Shown here piece after piece: positions 49,561 through 57,613 of a stretch of DNA of 64,000 nt. The notes under the pieces were generated by a model. It was not told where the DNA came from, searched no databases, and saw only the letters and a program-made list of their open reading frames with translations. The position numbers and the translations under genes were made by a program. Each line of letters starts with the position of its first letter. The first letter of the stretch is position 1. The DNA is from Xenorhabdus beddingii (GTDB lineage Bacteria > Pseudomonadota > Gammaproteobacteria > Enterobacterales > Enterobacteriaceae): assembly GCF_002127545.1 (NCBI RefSeq), contig NZ_MUBK01000002.1, positions 202,195 through 266,194 of the forward strand. Direction: 5' to 3'.

Positions 49561-51615
49561 ATGGAACTAAAATCAACGCAAATCGGCCAACGCCTCGCCC
49601 GGCATCCTTATAATCGGGTGCGCCTACTCAATGCTGGCATTGAAGTCAGCGGTGACAAGCACCAGTACCTTATTCCATTTAATCAATTAATCGGTATTCA
49701 GTGTAAGCGAGGGATTGTCTGGGGGGAACTGGAATTTGAATTGCCTGAAGGAAAAGTGGTTCGTCTGCATGGTACGGAATGGCAGCAGACACAACATTTT
49801 TACCATTACTTGTTAAAAGAATGGCAAAAATGGAGCCTTGATATGAGCGATGTCAGTGCTGATGTGTTGGCTGCTCAAGTCAATGAAATGAATAAAATCG
49901 AACAGCAGGATCGTTGGTTGAAAATCGCAGATTTAATTTCATTGCAGCAACAAATCCAAGAAACATTTCAGGCGTTACCTCTGCCATTACAACGGATCGT
50001 ACAATTTGAACATTGCCGTGATGATTATCAGGTTTGTCTGAATTGGTTGCATGAGGGGGAAAAAACCGTTCAAGCCATCAACCAGCGGTGGGTGGATCGC
50101 ATGTTCGCTCAACATGAAGCATTTTTCCGCACCATAGAAACGTCACCACTTAATCGTTCCCAGTGTCAGGCCGTGGTTAATGGTGAAAAAAATATTTTGG
50201 TTTTGGCTGGTGCAGGGAGCGGAAAAACCGCTGTTCTGGTGGCGCGTGCTGGTTGGTTGTTATTGCGTCAGCAGGCTCTGCCTGAACAGATCTTGCTGTT
50301 GGCTTTTGGTCGTCAGGCGGCCAATGAAATGAATGAGCGTATTCAGACACGTTTGGGCACAAAAGGGATACAAGCAAAAACATTTCATGCCCTGGCATTG
50401 CATATTATTCAGCAAGGAAGCCATCAGGAACCTAAAATTAGCGAATTGGAAACTGACGCTCAAAAACGCCGTGATTTTCTCATTCAGGAATGGCAAAAAC
50501 AGTGTGGAGATAAAAAAGCACAAGCGAAAGGCTGGCGGGAGTGGTTGGATGAAGAGCTGGATTGGCAATTACCCGAAGGTGAATATTGGCACGATAAACT
50601 GTTGGCGACTCGCTTATCTGTCCGTCTGGAGCGCTGGCTGGAGTTAATGCGTATGCATGGCGGCAGTCAAAAAGAGATGATTGATCAGGCACCTGCCGCT
50701 TATGCTGATGTATTTCAGAAACGGTTACGGCTGATGGCTCCTTTGTTGAAGGCTTGGAGATCGGCCTTGAAATCGGAAGGAGCAATCGATTTTTCCGGCT
50801 TAATCCATCAGGCCGTGAATATTCTACAAAAAGGGCGATTTATCAGCCCGTGGAAACATATTCTGGTGGATGAGTTTCAGGATATCTCACCACTGAGAGC
50901 CAAATTATTGACCGCATTGAAAGTGCAGAATAAACAAAGCCACCTGTTTGCTGTGGGAGATGATTGGCAAGCCATTTATCGTTTCAGCGGGGTTGAATTA
51001 ACGTTAACAACCGCATTTTCAGCTTATTTTGGTGGAGGTACAGAATGTGTGTTGGATACGACTTATCGCTTCAATGATCGTATTGGTGAGATAGCCAACC
51101 TATTTGTGCAACAAAATCCCCATCAATTGACTAAGCCACTCAATAGCCTGATAAAAGGTAATAAAAAATCGGTGGTGATTTTACCGGAAGAACAGTTGGA
51201 AGCACTGCTTAACAAAATGAGTGGTTATGTTACCCAGCAGGAAAGCATCTTATTGCTGGCACGTTATCATCATCTAAAGCCAGAGTTATTGAAAAAAGCG
51301 CCGACTCGCTGGCCAAATTTGCAGATTGAATTTATGACAATTCATGCATCGAAAGGGCAACAAGCGGAATATGTCATTATTTTGGGATTGCAGCAGGGAA
51401 AAGACGGTTTTCCAGCGCCAGCGAGGGAATCAGTGCTGGAACAGGTTTTATTGCCACCACCTGAAGATTTCCCCGATGCGGAAGAACGTCGTCTTTTATA
51501 TGTTGCACTGACACGGGCAAAAAAACAGGTCTGGCTGATGCAGGCACCGAAAAATCCATCGATATTTATTCAACAATTGGCGCAATTAGGGGTGCCCATT
51601 CAGCGCAAGCCTTAA
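49561..51615 (+). CDS. helD: DNA helicase IV HelD
   Basis: UvrD-like superfamily 1 3'-5' helicase, 684 residues as in E. coli. An N-terminal accessory domain (1-180) is followed by the helicase core: Walker A VLAGAGSGKTA near 216-226, motif Ia, Walker B ILVDEFQDISPLRAK near 437-451, motif III VGDDWQAIYRFSG, motif V TIHASKGQQAEYVI and motif VI RRLLYVALTRAK. Divergent from yccS, with 66 bases between starts. Confidence 0.96.
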   Translation: MELKSTQIGQRLARHPYNRVRLLNAGIEVSGDKHQYLIPFNQLIGIQCKRGIVWGELEFELPEGKVVRLHGTEWQQTQHFYHYLLKEWQKWSLDMSDVSADVLAAQVNEMNKIEQQDRWLKIADLISLQQQIQETFQALPLPLQRIVQFEHCRDDYQVCLNWLHEGEKTVQAINQRWVDRMFAQHEAFFRTIETSPLNRSQCQAVVNGEKNILVLAGAGSGKTAVLVARAGWLLLRQQALPEQILLLAFGRQAANEMNERIQTRLGTKGIQAKTFHALALHIIQQGSHQEPKISELETDAQKRRDFLIQEWQKQCGDKKAQAKGWREWLDEELDWQLPEGEYWHDKLLATRLSVRLERWLELMRMHGGSQKEMIDQAPAAYADVFQKRLRLMAPLLKAWRSALKSEGAIDFSGLIHQAVNILQKGRFISPWKHILVDEFQDISPLRAKLLTALKVQNKQSHLFAVGDDWQAIYRFSGVELTLTTAFSAYFGGGTECVLDTTYRFNDRIGEIANLFVQQNPHQLTKPLNSLIKGNKKSVVILPEEQLEALLNKMSGYVTQQESILLLARYHHLKPELLKKAPTRWPNLQIEFMTIHASKGQQAEYVIILGLQQGKDGFPAPARESVLEQVLLPPPEDFPDAEERRLLYVALTRAKKQVWLMQAPKNPSIFIQQLAQLGVPIQRKP

Positions 51616-51704
51616 AGTCATACCCGCATCAAAAAATATCAGAGTAAAAATTGGGAGAGTTTGGCTCTCCCATTTGAAGTGATCGACAAAAATAATTGTT
51701 CGGA

Positions 51705-52163
51705 CTACCGGAGCCTTTCATTGAGATAGCGCTGATAATCTGGCACTTCGATATCAACTTCTTCTGAAAAAAGCGCCGAGCTAATCAGAAAATCGGCAGT
51801 TGAAAGGTTGGTAGCAACGGGAATATTCCAGACCGTCGCCAAACGTAGCAGGGCTTTAACATCAGGATCGTGGGGAACCGAATTCAAGGGATCCCACAAG
51901 AAGATTAAAACATCGATTTTTCCTTCAGAAATCAGGGCACCGATTTGTTGGTCACCTCCCATTGGCCCACTCAGCATACTCGTAACAGACAACCCGGTCT
52001 TTTGCTGAATTAAATGCCCCGTCGTTCCTGTCGCATATAGCCTATGTCTGCTTAACAAAGCGTTATGCGTATTGACCCAATTCAGCAGGGAGGTTTTACA
52101 GTGGTCATGTGCGACAAGCGCGATATTTTTTGATTCTGTCAAGGTGCGAGTCGTTAATTCCAT
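51705..52163 (-). CDS. mgsA: Methylglyoxal synthase MgsA
   Basis: Converts dihydroxyacetone phosphate to methylglyoxal and phosphate, a bypass relieving sugar-phosphate stress. The start at 52163 (MELTTRTL) matches the family; the longer reading adds MIYSYKGIT. 152 residues. Catalytic region LVAHDHCK near the start, the phosphate site ATGTTG, the catalytic Asp in [14 protein letters not shown], and the signature [18 protein letters not shown] are all intact. Convergent with helD, divergent from yccU. gloC elsewhere in the window acts downstream in methylglyoxal detoxification. Confidence 0.96.
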   Translation of the reverse strand: MELTTRTLTESKNIALVAHDHCKTSLLNWVNTHNALLSRHRLYATGTTGHLIQQKTGLSVTSMLSGPMGGDQQIGALISEGKIDVLIFLWDPLNSVPHDPDVKALLRLATVWNIPVATNLSTADFLISSALFSEEVDIEVPDYQRYLNERLR

Positions 52164-52311
52164 GGTGATACCTTTATATGAATAAATCATTTGCCATTCT
52201 TTAAAATGGCAAGATAATAAAAAAACAACGGTGTGGTGACCATAAACACTGTAGCAGATAAACCAAATGAAAATCGCTGTTGCAACTTGAAAAACGGGTG
52301 CAGGAGATTAA

Positions 52312-52725
52312 ATGAACGATCAACATATAATGGCTATACTGGAAAAGGTTAAAACAATAGCGTTAGTCGGCGCGAGTGATAAGCCCGATCGCCCAAGCTA
52401 TAAGGTAATGGAATACTTATTGAATCAAGGGTATAACGTTATTCCTGTCAGCCCTAAATTGGCGGGACAAATTTTATTGGGGCAGCCGGTAATAAGCCAA
52501 TTAGCCGATATTGATCAAGTCGTGGATATGGTTGATGTATTTCGCAATGCGGCGATGGCCTATGGTGTTGCTGAGGAAACAATCGCTATTGGTGCAAAAG
52601 TCCTTTGGTTACAAAAAGGCGTCATCAATGAAGAAGCCAAATTACTGGCAGAGCATGAAGGATTGAAAGTTGTGATGGATCGTTGCCCTAAAATTGAAAT
52701 TCCGCGTTTGGGCATGGAGAAATGA
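52312..52725 (+). CDS. yccU: CoA-binding protein YccU
   Basis: 137-residue Rossmann-fold protein of the CoA-binding domain family (similar to the N-terminal domain of succinyl-CoA synthetase alpha). The glycine-rich start IALVGASDKPDRPSYKVMEYL and the segments GYNVIPVSPK and VLWLQKGVINEEA are typical. Function is not established to my knowledge. A GCAGGAG ribosome site lies upstream. Convergent with hspQ. Confidence 0.93.
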   Translation: MNDQHIMAILEKVKTIALVGASDKPDRPSYKVMEYLLNQGYNVIPVSPKLAGQILLGQPVISQLADIDQVVDMVDVFRNAAMAYGVAEETIAIGAKVLWLQKGVINEEAKLLAEHEGLKVVMDRCPKIEIPRLGMEK

Positions 52726-52792
52726 ATAAGGCAGTGATCATTCACTATTCACCACCTTACCGAAATGATTTGAATAACGGTAATGATAGGGT

Positions 52793-53110
52793 TTAATTCC
52801 GTAGGCGTGGCGCTTGCAATTGATTGCGGATTGACTCGGCCAACTCATCCAGGGAAGGCTGTTCTGGATGATCATCTGATGTTTCATAAGTCAATTGCGC
52901 CTCTGCCAGATAAGTATGGACGGGTTGTCCATCATCATCTTCCATTACAACGTGGTACCACGGAGCTGAACGTAAGGTAGCATTAGATGCAATATCATTT
53001 TCCTGCGGCTGTTCTAAAGAATATTCAGCATCAATATCTACAACAACACCTAAGTAACCCAACAGCCTATGCCGTACCTGCTGACCAATACCGAATTTGC
53101 TGGCGATCAT
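52793..53110 (-). CDS. hspQ: Heat-shock protein HspQ (YccV)
   Basis: Small protein that binds hemimethylated DNA in vitro and acts as a specificity enhancer for Lon. I set the start at 53110 ([14 protein letters not shown]), the second of two adjacent ATGs, which follows GGAGGT at seven-base spacing; the longer reading is unsupported. 105 residues, the family length, with [24 protein letters not shown] and the C-terminus QLQAPRLRN. In E. coli rlmI lies next to it; here the neighbour is yccX directly. Confidence 0.95.
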   Translation of the reverse strand: MIASKFGIGQQVRHRLLGYLGVVVDIDAEYSLEQPQENDIASNATLRSAPWYHVVMEDDDGQPVHTYLAEAQLTYETSDDHPEQPSLDELAESIRNQLQAPRLRN

Positions 53111-53338
53111 CATAGTCACCTCCAAAGAAACCTTGCAATGACTCTTATATAGGGACAGTAAGGTAAATTTCAAGTGCAAACCCGATAACCGGAATTTTTG
53201 CATGATTTTTGAAACTTAAGATGGCATGTGATCACCACCTCATAATTTTAGGTTAGCTGTTGCGTATATAAAATACAATACCAAAAGTAGGTTTAACATT
53301 TCAAAGTGCTTACTATCTTATCCGGGAGGAACACAACG

Positions 53339-53617
53339 ATGGATAAATACCGTGTTATTATTTACGTTTATGGTCGGGTACAGGGAGTCGGATTTCGTTA
53401 TCAAACGTATCATTGGGCAAAGAAGAATCAGTTGGTGGGATATGTTCGTAATATGAATGATGGAAGCGTCAAAATTGTTGCTTGTGGTGATGAAAAACAG
53501 CTCAAAAAGCTAACACATTGGTTGGAACAAGGAGGACCACCGGGTGCCAAAATTGATCATTTCCAGTCTCAGTTTGGTGAAATAGAGGAGATGGCTGATT
53601 TTTGCATCCGCCATTAA
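53339..53617 (+). CDS. yccX: Acylphosphatase YccX
   Basis: 92-residue acylphosphatase hydrolysing carboxyl-phosphate bonds. The start at 53339 follows GGGAGGA at a proper distance; the longer reading is unlikely. The phosphate-binding loop [12 protein letters not shown] has the catalytic Arg, and the catalytic Asn is in [10 protein letters not shown]. Convergent with tusE. The protein is complete and ends FCIRH. Confidence 0.95.
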   Translation: MDKYRVIIYVYGRVQGVGFRYQTYHWAKKNQLVGYVRNMNDGSVKIVACGDEKQLKKLTHWLEQGGPPGAKIDHFQSQFGEIEEMADFCIRH

Positions 53618-53632
53618 CGACGGATGAATAGA

Positions 53633-53962
53633 TCAAATGCACTTAACTGGTTTTGGAAGACCTGCAATTTTTGTTGCCTGTTTTGCCGGCCCCTTGGGGA
53701 ACAGTCGATAGAGATAACGGCTATTCCCTTTTTCCTCACCATATTTTTGTGAGATCGCTTTGACTAGCATACGAATAGCGGGAGAAGTATTAAATTCCTC
53801 ATAGAATGCCCGCACAAAACGTATAACTTCCCAATGCTGTTCAGTCAGCGTGATATCTTCCTGCTCGGCAAGCATAGGTGCCATCGCTTCTTGCCAGTCA
53901 CTGCTATTTTTCAGATAACCTTGTGCATCTGTTTCGATCTCACGACCTTCAAATACCAACAT
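53633..53962 (-). CDS. tusE: Sulfurtransferase TusE
   Basis: Last member of the TusA-TusBCD-TusE sulfur relay that delivers sulfur to MnmA for 2-thiouridine in tRNA. 109 residues, family length. The active-site Cys is the penultimate residue (LPKPVKCI). The DsrC-like core [25 protein letters not shown] is clear. Located beside the tRNA-Ser gene as in E. coli. Confidence 0.95.
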   Translation of the reverse strand: MLVFEGREIETDAQGYLKNSSDWQEAMAPMLAEQEDITLTEQHWEVIRFVRAFYEEFNTSPAIRMLVKAISQKYGEEKGNSRYLYRLFPKGPAKQATKIAGLPKPVKCI

Positions 53963-54144
53963 AACTTTTTAACCATTCAATAATGATGGCGGCAATTTAG
54001 CAAAAATCACCACTATTCCCAAGAAAGATTGTCCAACCTGCTGAATAAATAGGCCAACAGATAGCAATATGAGTAAATTGGCGGCAGTTGAACAGATAAA
54101 TACTTTACATTGGTAACTGTGATGTTTATAGTGCTCGACATCGC

Positions 54145-54232
54145 GGAGGGGTGGCCGAGCGGCTGAAGGCAGCGGTCTTGAAAACCGCCGATGGGAAACC
54201 ATCCGAGAGTTCGAATCTCTCCTCCTCCGCCA
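54145..54232 (+). tRNA. serT: tRNA-Ser (anticodon UGA)
   Basis: An 88-base class II tRNA. The acceptor GGAGGGG pairs with CTCCTCC (one G-T pair), the D-arm has GGCCGAGCGGCTGAAGGC, the anticodon stem-loop GCGGTCTTGAAAACCGC presents TGA, a long variable arm follows, then the T-arm GAGTTCGAATCTC, and CCA is encoded. Its 3' part is the likely integration site of the downstream element. Confidence 0.97.
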
Positions 54233-54406
54233 TCTACACTTCTAGCAGCATCTCTTAAAGTCTACTTTTCCTAGTAAAATCAACGAAAATCCCCAAATAA
54301 TACTCTCTCGAAGTCCAGCGCAATCTTTCTAAATCTCTACAATCTGTTGTATAGTTTTTTGTATAGAATTTCCCTCTACAATTTTTCTATACAATATTGG
54401 TGATTT

Positions 54407-55621
54407 ATGAAGCTGACAGACATGGCTATCAAACGAGCCAAACCCAAAGAAAAAACCTATACGCTGGCGGATGGTAACGGGCTATCTCTGTTAATTGATA
54501 CTAATGGCTCAAAAGGTTGGCGGTATCGTTATCAGTTCGCTGGCAAAACTAAAATGATATCGTTAGGCATCTATCCTGTTATCACACTCACGGAAGCCAG
54601 AGCTAAACGTGACGAAGCCAGAAAGCTGGTTGCTAATGGAATTAACCCAAGTGAAGCCAGAAAAGCAGAGAAAACGGCAGCTATTAATCAAACAGAAAAT
54701 ACATTTAAGAACATTGCGCTCGAATGGTATAACGGCCGTAAGGATAGATGGTCGGTTGGCTACCGCGAAGATATGATGTCCGCATTTGAAAATGATGTAT
54801 TCCCTTATATAGGTGATCGTCCAATTGCCGAAATAAAACCACTCGAATTACTGGAAGTCCTTTCTATTATGGAAAAGAGAGGAGCTACAGAAAAGTTAAA
54901 GAAAGTGCGGCAACGCTGCGGTGAAGTATGGAAATACGCAATTATTACTGGCAGGGCAGAATACAATCCCGCCCCGGATTTAGCGAGCGCCTTTGTTCCC
55001 CATAAACGTGAACATTATGCTCACCTTTCAGTAAATGAGCTGCCTGAATTTTTGCGTTCCGTTGATAAATATATGGGAAGTCAGATCGTTAGAGTGGCTT
55101 TGCGTATTCTTATATTAACGGGCGTTCGACCAGGGGAACTTCGCAAGGCTGAATGGTCAGAAATTGATTTAGATAAGGCGATTTGGGAAATTTCAGCCGA
55201 AAAAATGAAAATGCGTCGTCCCCATATCGTGCCACTGCCAGAACAAGCTATTAATTTATTGAAGCAGATTCAGCCTATCAGTGGTAGCTATCAATATGTT
55301 TTTCCAAGCCGTACAAATTATAAAAATCATCTATCTGATATGGCACTAAATACCATGATGAAGCGTATGGGGTATGGTGGTAGAGCTACAGGCCACGGAT
55401 TCCGCCATACCATGAGCACCATCTTACACGAGCAAGGCTATAACACGGCTTGGATCGAAACACAGCTTGCCCATGTTGATAAGAACAGCATTCGAGGAAC
55501 CTACAATCACGCCCAGTATCTGGATGGTCGCCGGGAAATGCTGCAATGGTACGCAGACTATATGGAAGTACTAGAACAAGGCGGAAATGTGGTGCATGGC
55601 AAATTTAAGAAACATGCTTAA
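54407..55621 (+). CDS. Tyrosine recombinase integrase, P4 type
   Basis: 404 residues. An N-terminal DUF4102/arm-type DNA-binding domain (KLTDMAIKRAKPKEK... LADGNGLSLLID), a core-binding domain (about 100-190), and a C-terminal catalytic domain with R241 (TGVRPGELRKAEW), H330 and R333 (HGFRHTMSTIL), H356 (LAHVDKNSIRG) and nucleophile Y366 (GTYNHAQYL). The complete catalytic set suggests an active enzyme. It starts 175 bases after the tRNA gene and reads away from it, the usual arrangement for tRNA-integrated islands. The AlpA protein further down could be its excisionase or its activator. Confidence 0.96.
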   Translation: MKLTDMAIKRAKPKEKTYTLADGNGLSLLIDTNGSKGWRYRYQFAGKTKMISLGIYPVITLTEARAKRDEARKLVANGINPSEARKAEKTAAINQTENTFKNIALEWYNGRKDRWSVGYREDMMSAFENDVFPYIGDRPIAEIKPLELLEVLSIMEKRGATEKLKKVRQRCGEVWKYAIITGRAEYNPAPDLASAFVPHKREHYAHLSVNELPEFLRSVDKYMGSQIVRVALRILILTGVRPGELRKAEWSEIDLDKAIWEISAEKMKMRRPHIVPLPEQAINLLKQIQPISGSYQYVFPSRTNYKNHLSDMALNTMMKRMGYGGRATGHGFRHTMSTILHEQGYNTAWIETQLAHVDKNSIRGTYNHAQYLDGRREMLQWYADYMEVLEQGGNVVHGKFKKHA

Positions 55622-55681
55622 CTATATGAATAGACAGAGGTAATTTACTTTAGTAGACTATCCAAGACGTTAAAGAATAAA

Positions 55682-55735
55682 GCTATGCCTAGGCTGATCA
55701 CCGAAACCCCGTACACCTCTACGGACTGGCATAGC
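55682..55735 (+). ncRNA. C4-antisense/P4 CI-like small structured RNA candidate
   Basis: GCTATGCC (55682-55689) pairs with GGCATAGC (55728-55735), enclosing an inner hairpin CCGTA-CACCTC-TACGG (55709-55724). The loop CACCTC is the exact complement of GAGGTG at 55755-55760, the ribosome site of the gene starting at 55766. The unpaired middle GGCTGATCACCGAAACC recalls the C4 antisense RNA family of P1/P7/P4-like phages, where such loops block a downstream ribosome site; the family match is from memory. Expression is not shown. Confidence 0.5.
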
Positions 55736-55765
55736 TCCTACCAATAGAGGGTGTGAGGTGGCTTA

Positions 55766-56230
55766 ATGCTGGTATTTGATGGAAAACCAATCAATTTTGT
55801 GAGTGTAAAAAGTTTTATCAAGACAGTTGAAAGAAATTTATTGGGGGCTGATATACGCGAAGCTGTTAGATGGATTAAAAAATATTTTTACCCTGATGGA
55901 TATAATAGTTTTCGTACTCGGCATCGCCGTGCTCCGGTTAATCTTATAATGATAGATGAAGGCGAACGAGTTAATCTAGCTCCAGAAGGAATAACAAATC
56001 ATTTATTATCAATGGCTGTTGATTATCCTATATTATTTAACGAAAGCTGTTACAACCGTTTTGGCTTTATAAAAGAAGAGTTGGATTATTTTTTTGAAAG
56101 TAGACAAATTAGTTTAGATTTTGAATCAATTAATTCATATAACGTGAAATTATGTGATAATAAAAGAGACGAACTAATCGTGGAATTAAAAAATGAGATC
56201 AATGCGATTAAAAAAAAATTCAGCAGATAA
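55766..56230 (+). CDS. Unknown island protein, possibly the 5' part of a split gene
   Basis: 154 residues, no family recognised. Ribosome site GAGGTG five bases before the ATG is ideal and is complementary to the loop of the small RNA candidate upstream, so translation may be antisense-controlled. The protein has a basic middle (RWIKKYFYPDGYNSFRTRHRRAP), an acidic/helical C-terminal half and ends in a Lys/Asn-rich helix. The last codons run through nine A residues (56210-56218); removal of one A would join it to the next ORF in frame, giving about 227 residues. Confidence 0.65.
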   Translation: MLVFDGKPINFVSVKSFIKTVERNLLGADIREAVRWIKKYFYPDGYNSFRTRHRRAPVNLIMIDEGERVNLAPEGITNHLLSMAVDYPILFNESCYNRFGFIKEELDYFFESRQISLDFESINSYNVKLCDNKRDELIVELKNEINAIKKKFSR

Positions 56231-56447
56231 TAGTTGTGACTCTATTTTATATTTAAATAAGTTCAGGGATGATGATCCTTTGGCACTCGCTATTGAAATA
56301 AGAAATAAAGAGTGGGCTGGATATGTGCACGATGATAAATCAACTAGAGGTAATCAAGAAAGTATAATATTAGAACTTACCAATAAAGGCCTCTCAAAAA
56401 AACAAGCTGAAAGCGTTGAACTAGTTGCATGCCCCATTAAAAGATAA
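56193..56447 (+). CDS. Unknown island protein, or 3' part of a frameshifted gene
   Basis: 84-residue frame overlapping the previous gene by 38 bases, with no clear ribosome site before the ATG at 56193. After the A9 run it encodes a sensible soluble sequence (LNKFRDDDPLALAIEIRNKEWAGYV, then ILELTNKGLSKKQAESVEL), with normal codon use. It is more likely the continuation of the preceding gene, by an A-tract indel or by slippage, than an independent gene. Confidence 0.4.
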   Translation: MRSMRLKKNSADNSCDSILYLNKFRDDDPLALAIEIRNKEWAGYVHDDKSTRGNQESIILELTNKGLSKKQAESVELVACPIKR

Positions 56448-56455
56448 TTCCTGCC

Positions 56456-56556
56456 ACCCTGAGGGTGATAAATACCAATTACCCTCACCCTAAGTACATT
56501 CAACTCTTACCCTAATGGCAATATACCCTGAACCCTAAAGATCTTGCTGTTAGGGT
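56456..56556. repeat. Cluster of ACCCT(AA)/TTAGGGT short repeats upstream of alpA
   Basis: Within about 100 bases there are ACCCT copies at 56456, 56481, 56487, 56509, 56525 and 56532, and inverted AGGGT copies at 56462 and 56552. Several extend to ACCCTAA. They end about 55 bases before alpA and are absent from flanking sequence. Likely a protein-binding array; AlpA or the integrase/RDF are candidates. Confidence 0.6.
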
Positions 56557-56610
56557 GTATTCTTATGTCAACATCGCTCTTGTAATTTGAACGTATACAG
56601 GAGTAAACAA

Positions 56611-56808
56611 ATGGCTATTAACCTTATCCGCTTACCCGAAGTCCAGCGCAGAACTGGCTACGGAAAGGCATGGATCTACAAACTCATTGCAGACAATAAA
56701 TTTCCCAAGCAAGTCAAAATCGGTACTCGTTCAGTCGCTTTTATTGAGTCAGAAATCGATGACTGGGTATCACAACGTATCACTGAGTCACGCGGTGAGG
56801 TGATGTAA
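56611..56808 (+). CDS. alpA: AlpA family transcriptional regulator / excisionase
   Basis: 65 residues from the ATG at 56611 with CAGGAG seven bases upstream (a longer frame adds eight residues without support). MerR-like winged helix: LIRLPEVQRRTGYGKAWIYKLIADNKFPKQVKIGTRSVAFIESEIDDWV, the standard AlpA pattern. In P4-like elements AlpA/Vis proteins act as activators of integrase or as directionality factors. The repeat cluster upstream may be its operator. It overlaps the next gene by one base. Confidence 0.9.
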   Translation: MAINLIRLPEVQRRTGYGKAWIYKLIADNKFPKQVKIGTRSVAFIESEIDDWVSQRITESRGEVM

Positions 56809-57083
56809 TGCCAAAATTCATATTACCGACCGACAAACAGCGAAAATATATTCTTTCTGCCTATGGTGAAATTGAAAGGCGAATAAGAGAACGGGAACGA
56901 AAAAAGATATCCGGTATTTCTCGCAGCCATTGCCATAAATTGGAGGGGTTAGGCTTATTTCCTCCGCGCTGTCATTTTGGGCGTAATTCCTGTGCATGGT
57001 TATTAAGTGATGTTTTATGGTGGGTACGTAATCCGCCAACAGTAGACAATGTAAATAACCCGTATAGCCGTAAACCAAATTAA
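56808..57083 (+). CDS. Second AlpA-like small DNA-binding protein candidate
   Basis: 91 residues starting within the alpA stop (TAATG), so translationally coupled. The middle (ISRSHCHKLEGLGLFPPRCHFGRNSCAWLLSDVLWWVRNPP) follows the AlpA-like layout of helix, FP turn, strand and W-anchored helix. The N-terminal 30 residues are basic (RRIRERERKK). It may be a partner or antagonist of AlpA. Family assignment is by pattern only. Confidence 0.65.
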   Translation: MPKFILPTDKQRKYILSAYGEIERRIRERERKKISGISRSHCHKLEGLGLFPPRCHFGRNSCAWLLSDVLWWVRNPPTVDNVNNPYSRKPN

Positions 57084-57097
57084 GACAGGGTAAGCAC

Positions 57098-57613
57098 ATG
57101 AAAAAGAAAAATATGGCCTTAAATGGTCAGGGGCTTACCTACGCCCAAAATCAGACTAGCGGGATATTAGTTAATGGGTTGCCAATTGAATTAGTGAGTC
57201 AATGGATAGAGATATGGACTAAACAAAGTTTCGTTGTCTCAGTATCAAATGAGTTACGTCGCCAATATTACAAGAATGATGCGGAGTTTAGTTTAGCGAT
57301 GCGTAAGGCTGGTTATGTGCCAGTTAGAACGAAAAAGCTCACAGGTAAAGAACAGCGATTCTGGCTCTATCGCGTGACAGGTAATGATAAGGGGTTGTCG
57401 ACCAATAAATGCAATAAAATCAATAAGTTTATACCTTTTGTCCAGTATGCAAAGCGACCAATCAGAACCTTTGAACGCATTGCTGTAGATGGTCAGTGGC
57501 TCTACGTCTATGCCGATCACATTCGCTTTCTAACCAAGAAACGCCACCGTGTTGAGGGTGTTCGGGTTCAGGGTTACACAGCGAAAGGAATAGAGCTGAG
57601 AGAGGTGATGTGA
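57098..57613 (+). CDS. Unknown island protein, 171 aa
   Basis: No family recognised. It is basic, with LPIELVSQWIEIWTKQSFVVSVSNELRRQYYKND in the N-terminal half and a C-terminal segment (AVDGQWLYVYADHIRFLTKKRHRVEGVRV) that could be a small beta domain. GGTAAGC upstream of the ATG is a weak ribosome site. It is in series with alpA (14-base gap) and its stop overlaps the next frame, suggesting one early transcript. Confidence 0.65.
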   Translation: MKKKNMALNGQGLTYAQNQTSGILVNGLPIELVSQWIEIWTKQSFVVSVSNELRRQYYKNDAEFSLAMRKAGYVPVRTKKLTGKEQRFWLYRVTGNDKGLSTNKCNKINKFIPFVQYAKRPIRTFERIAVDGQWLYVYADHIRFLTKKRHRVEGVRVQGYTAKGIELREVM

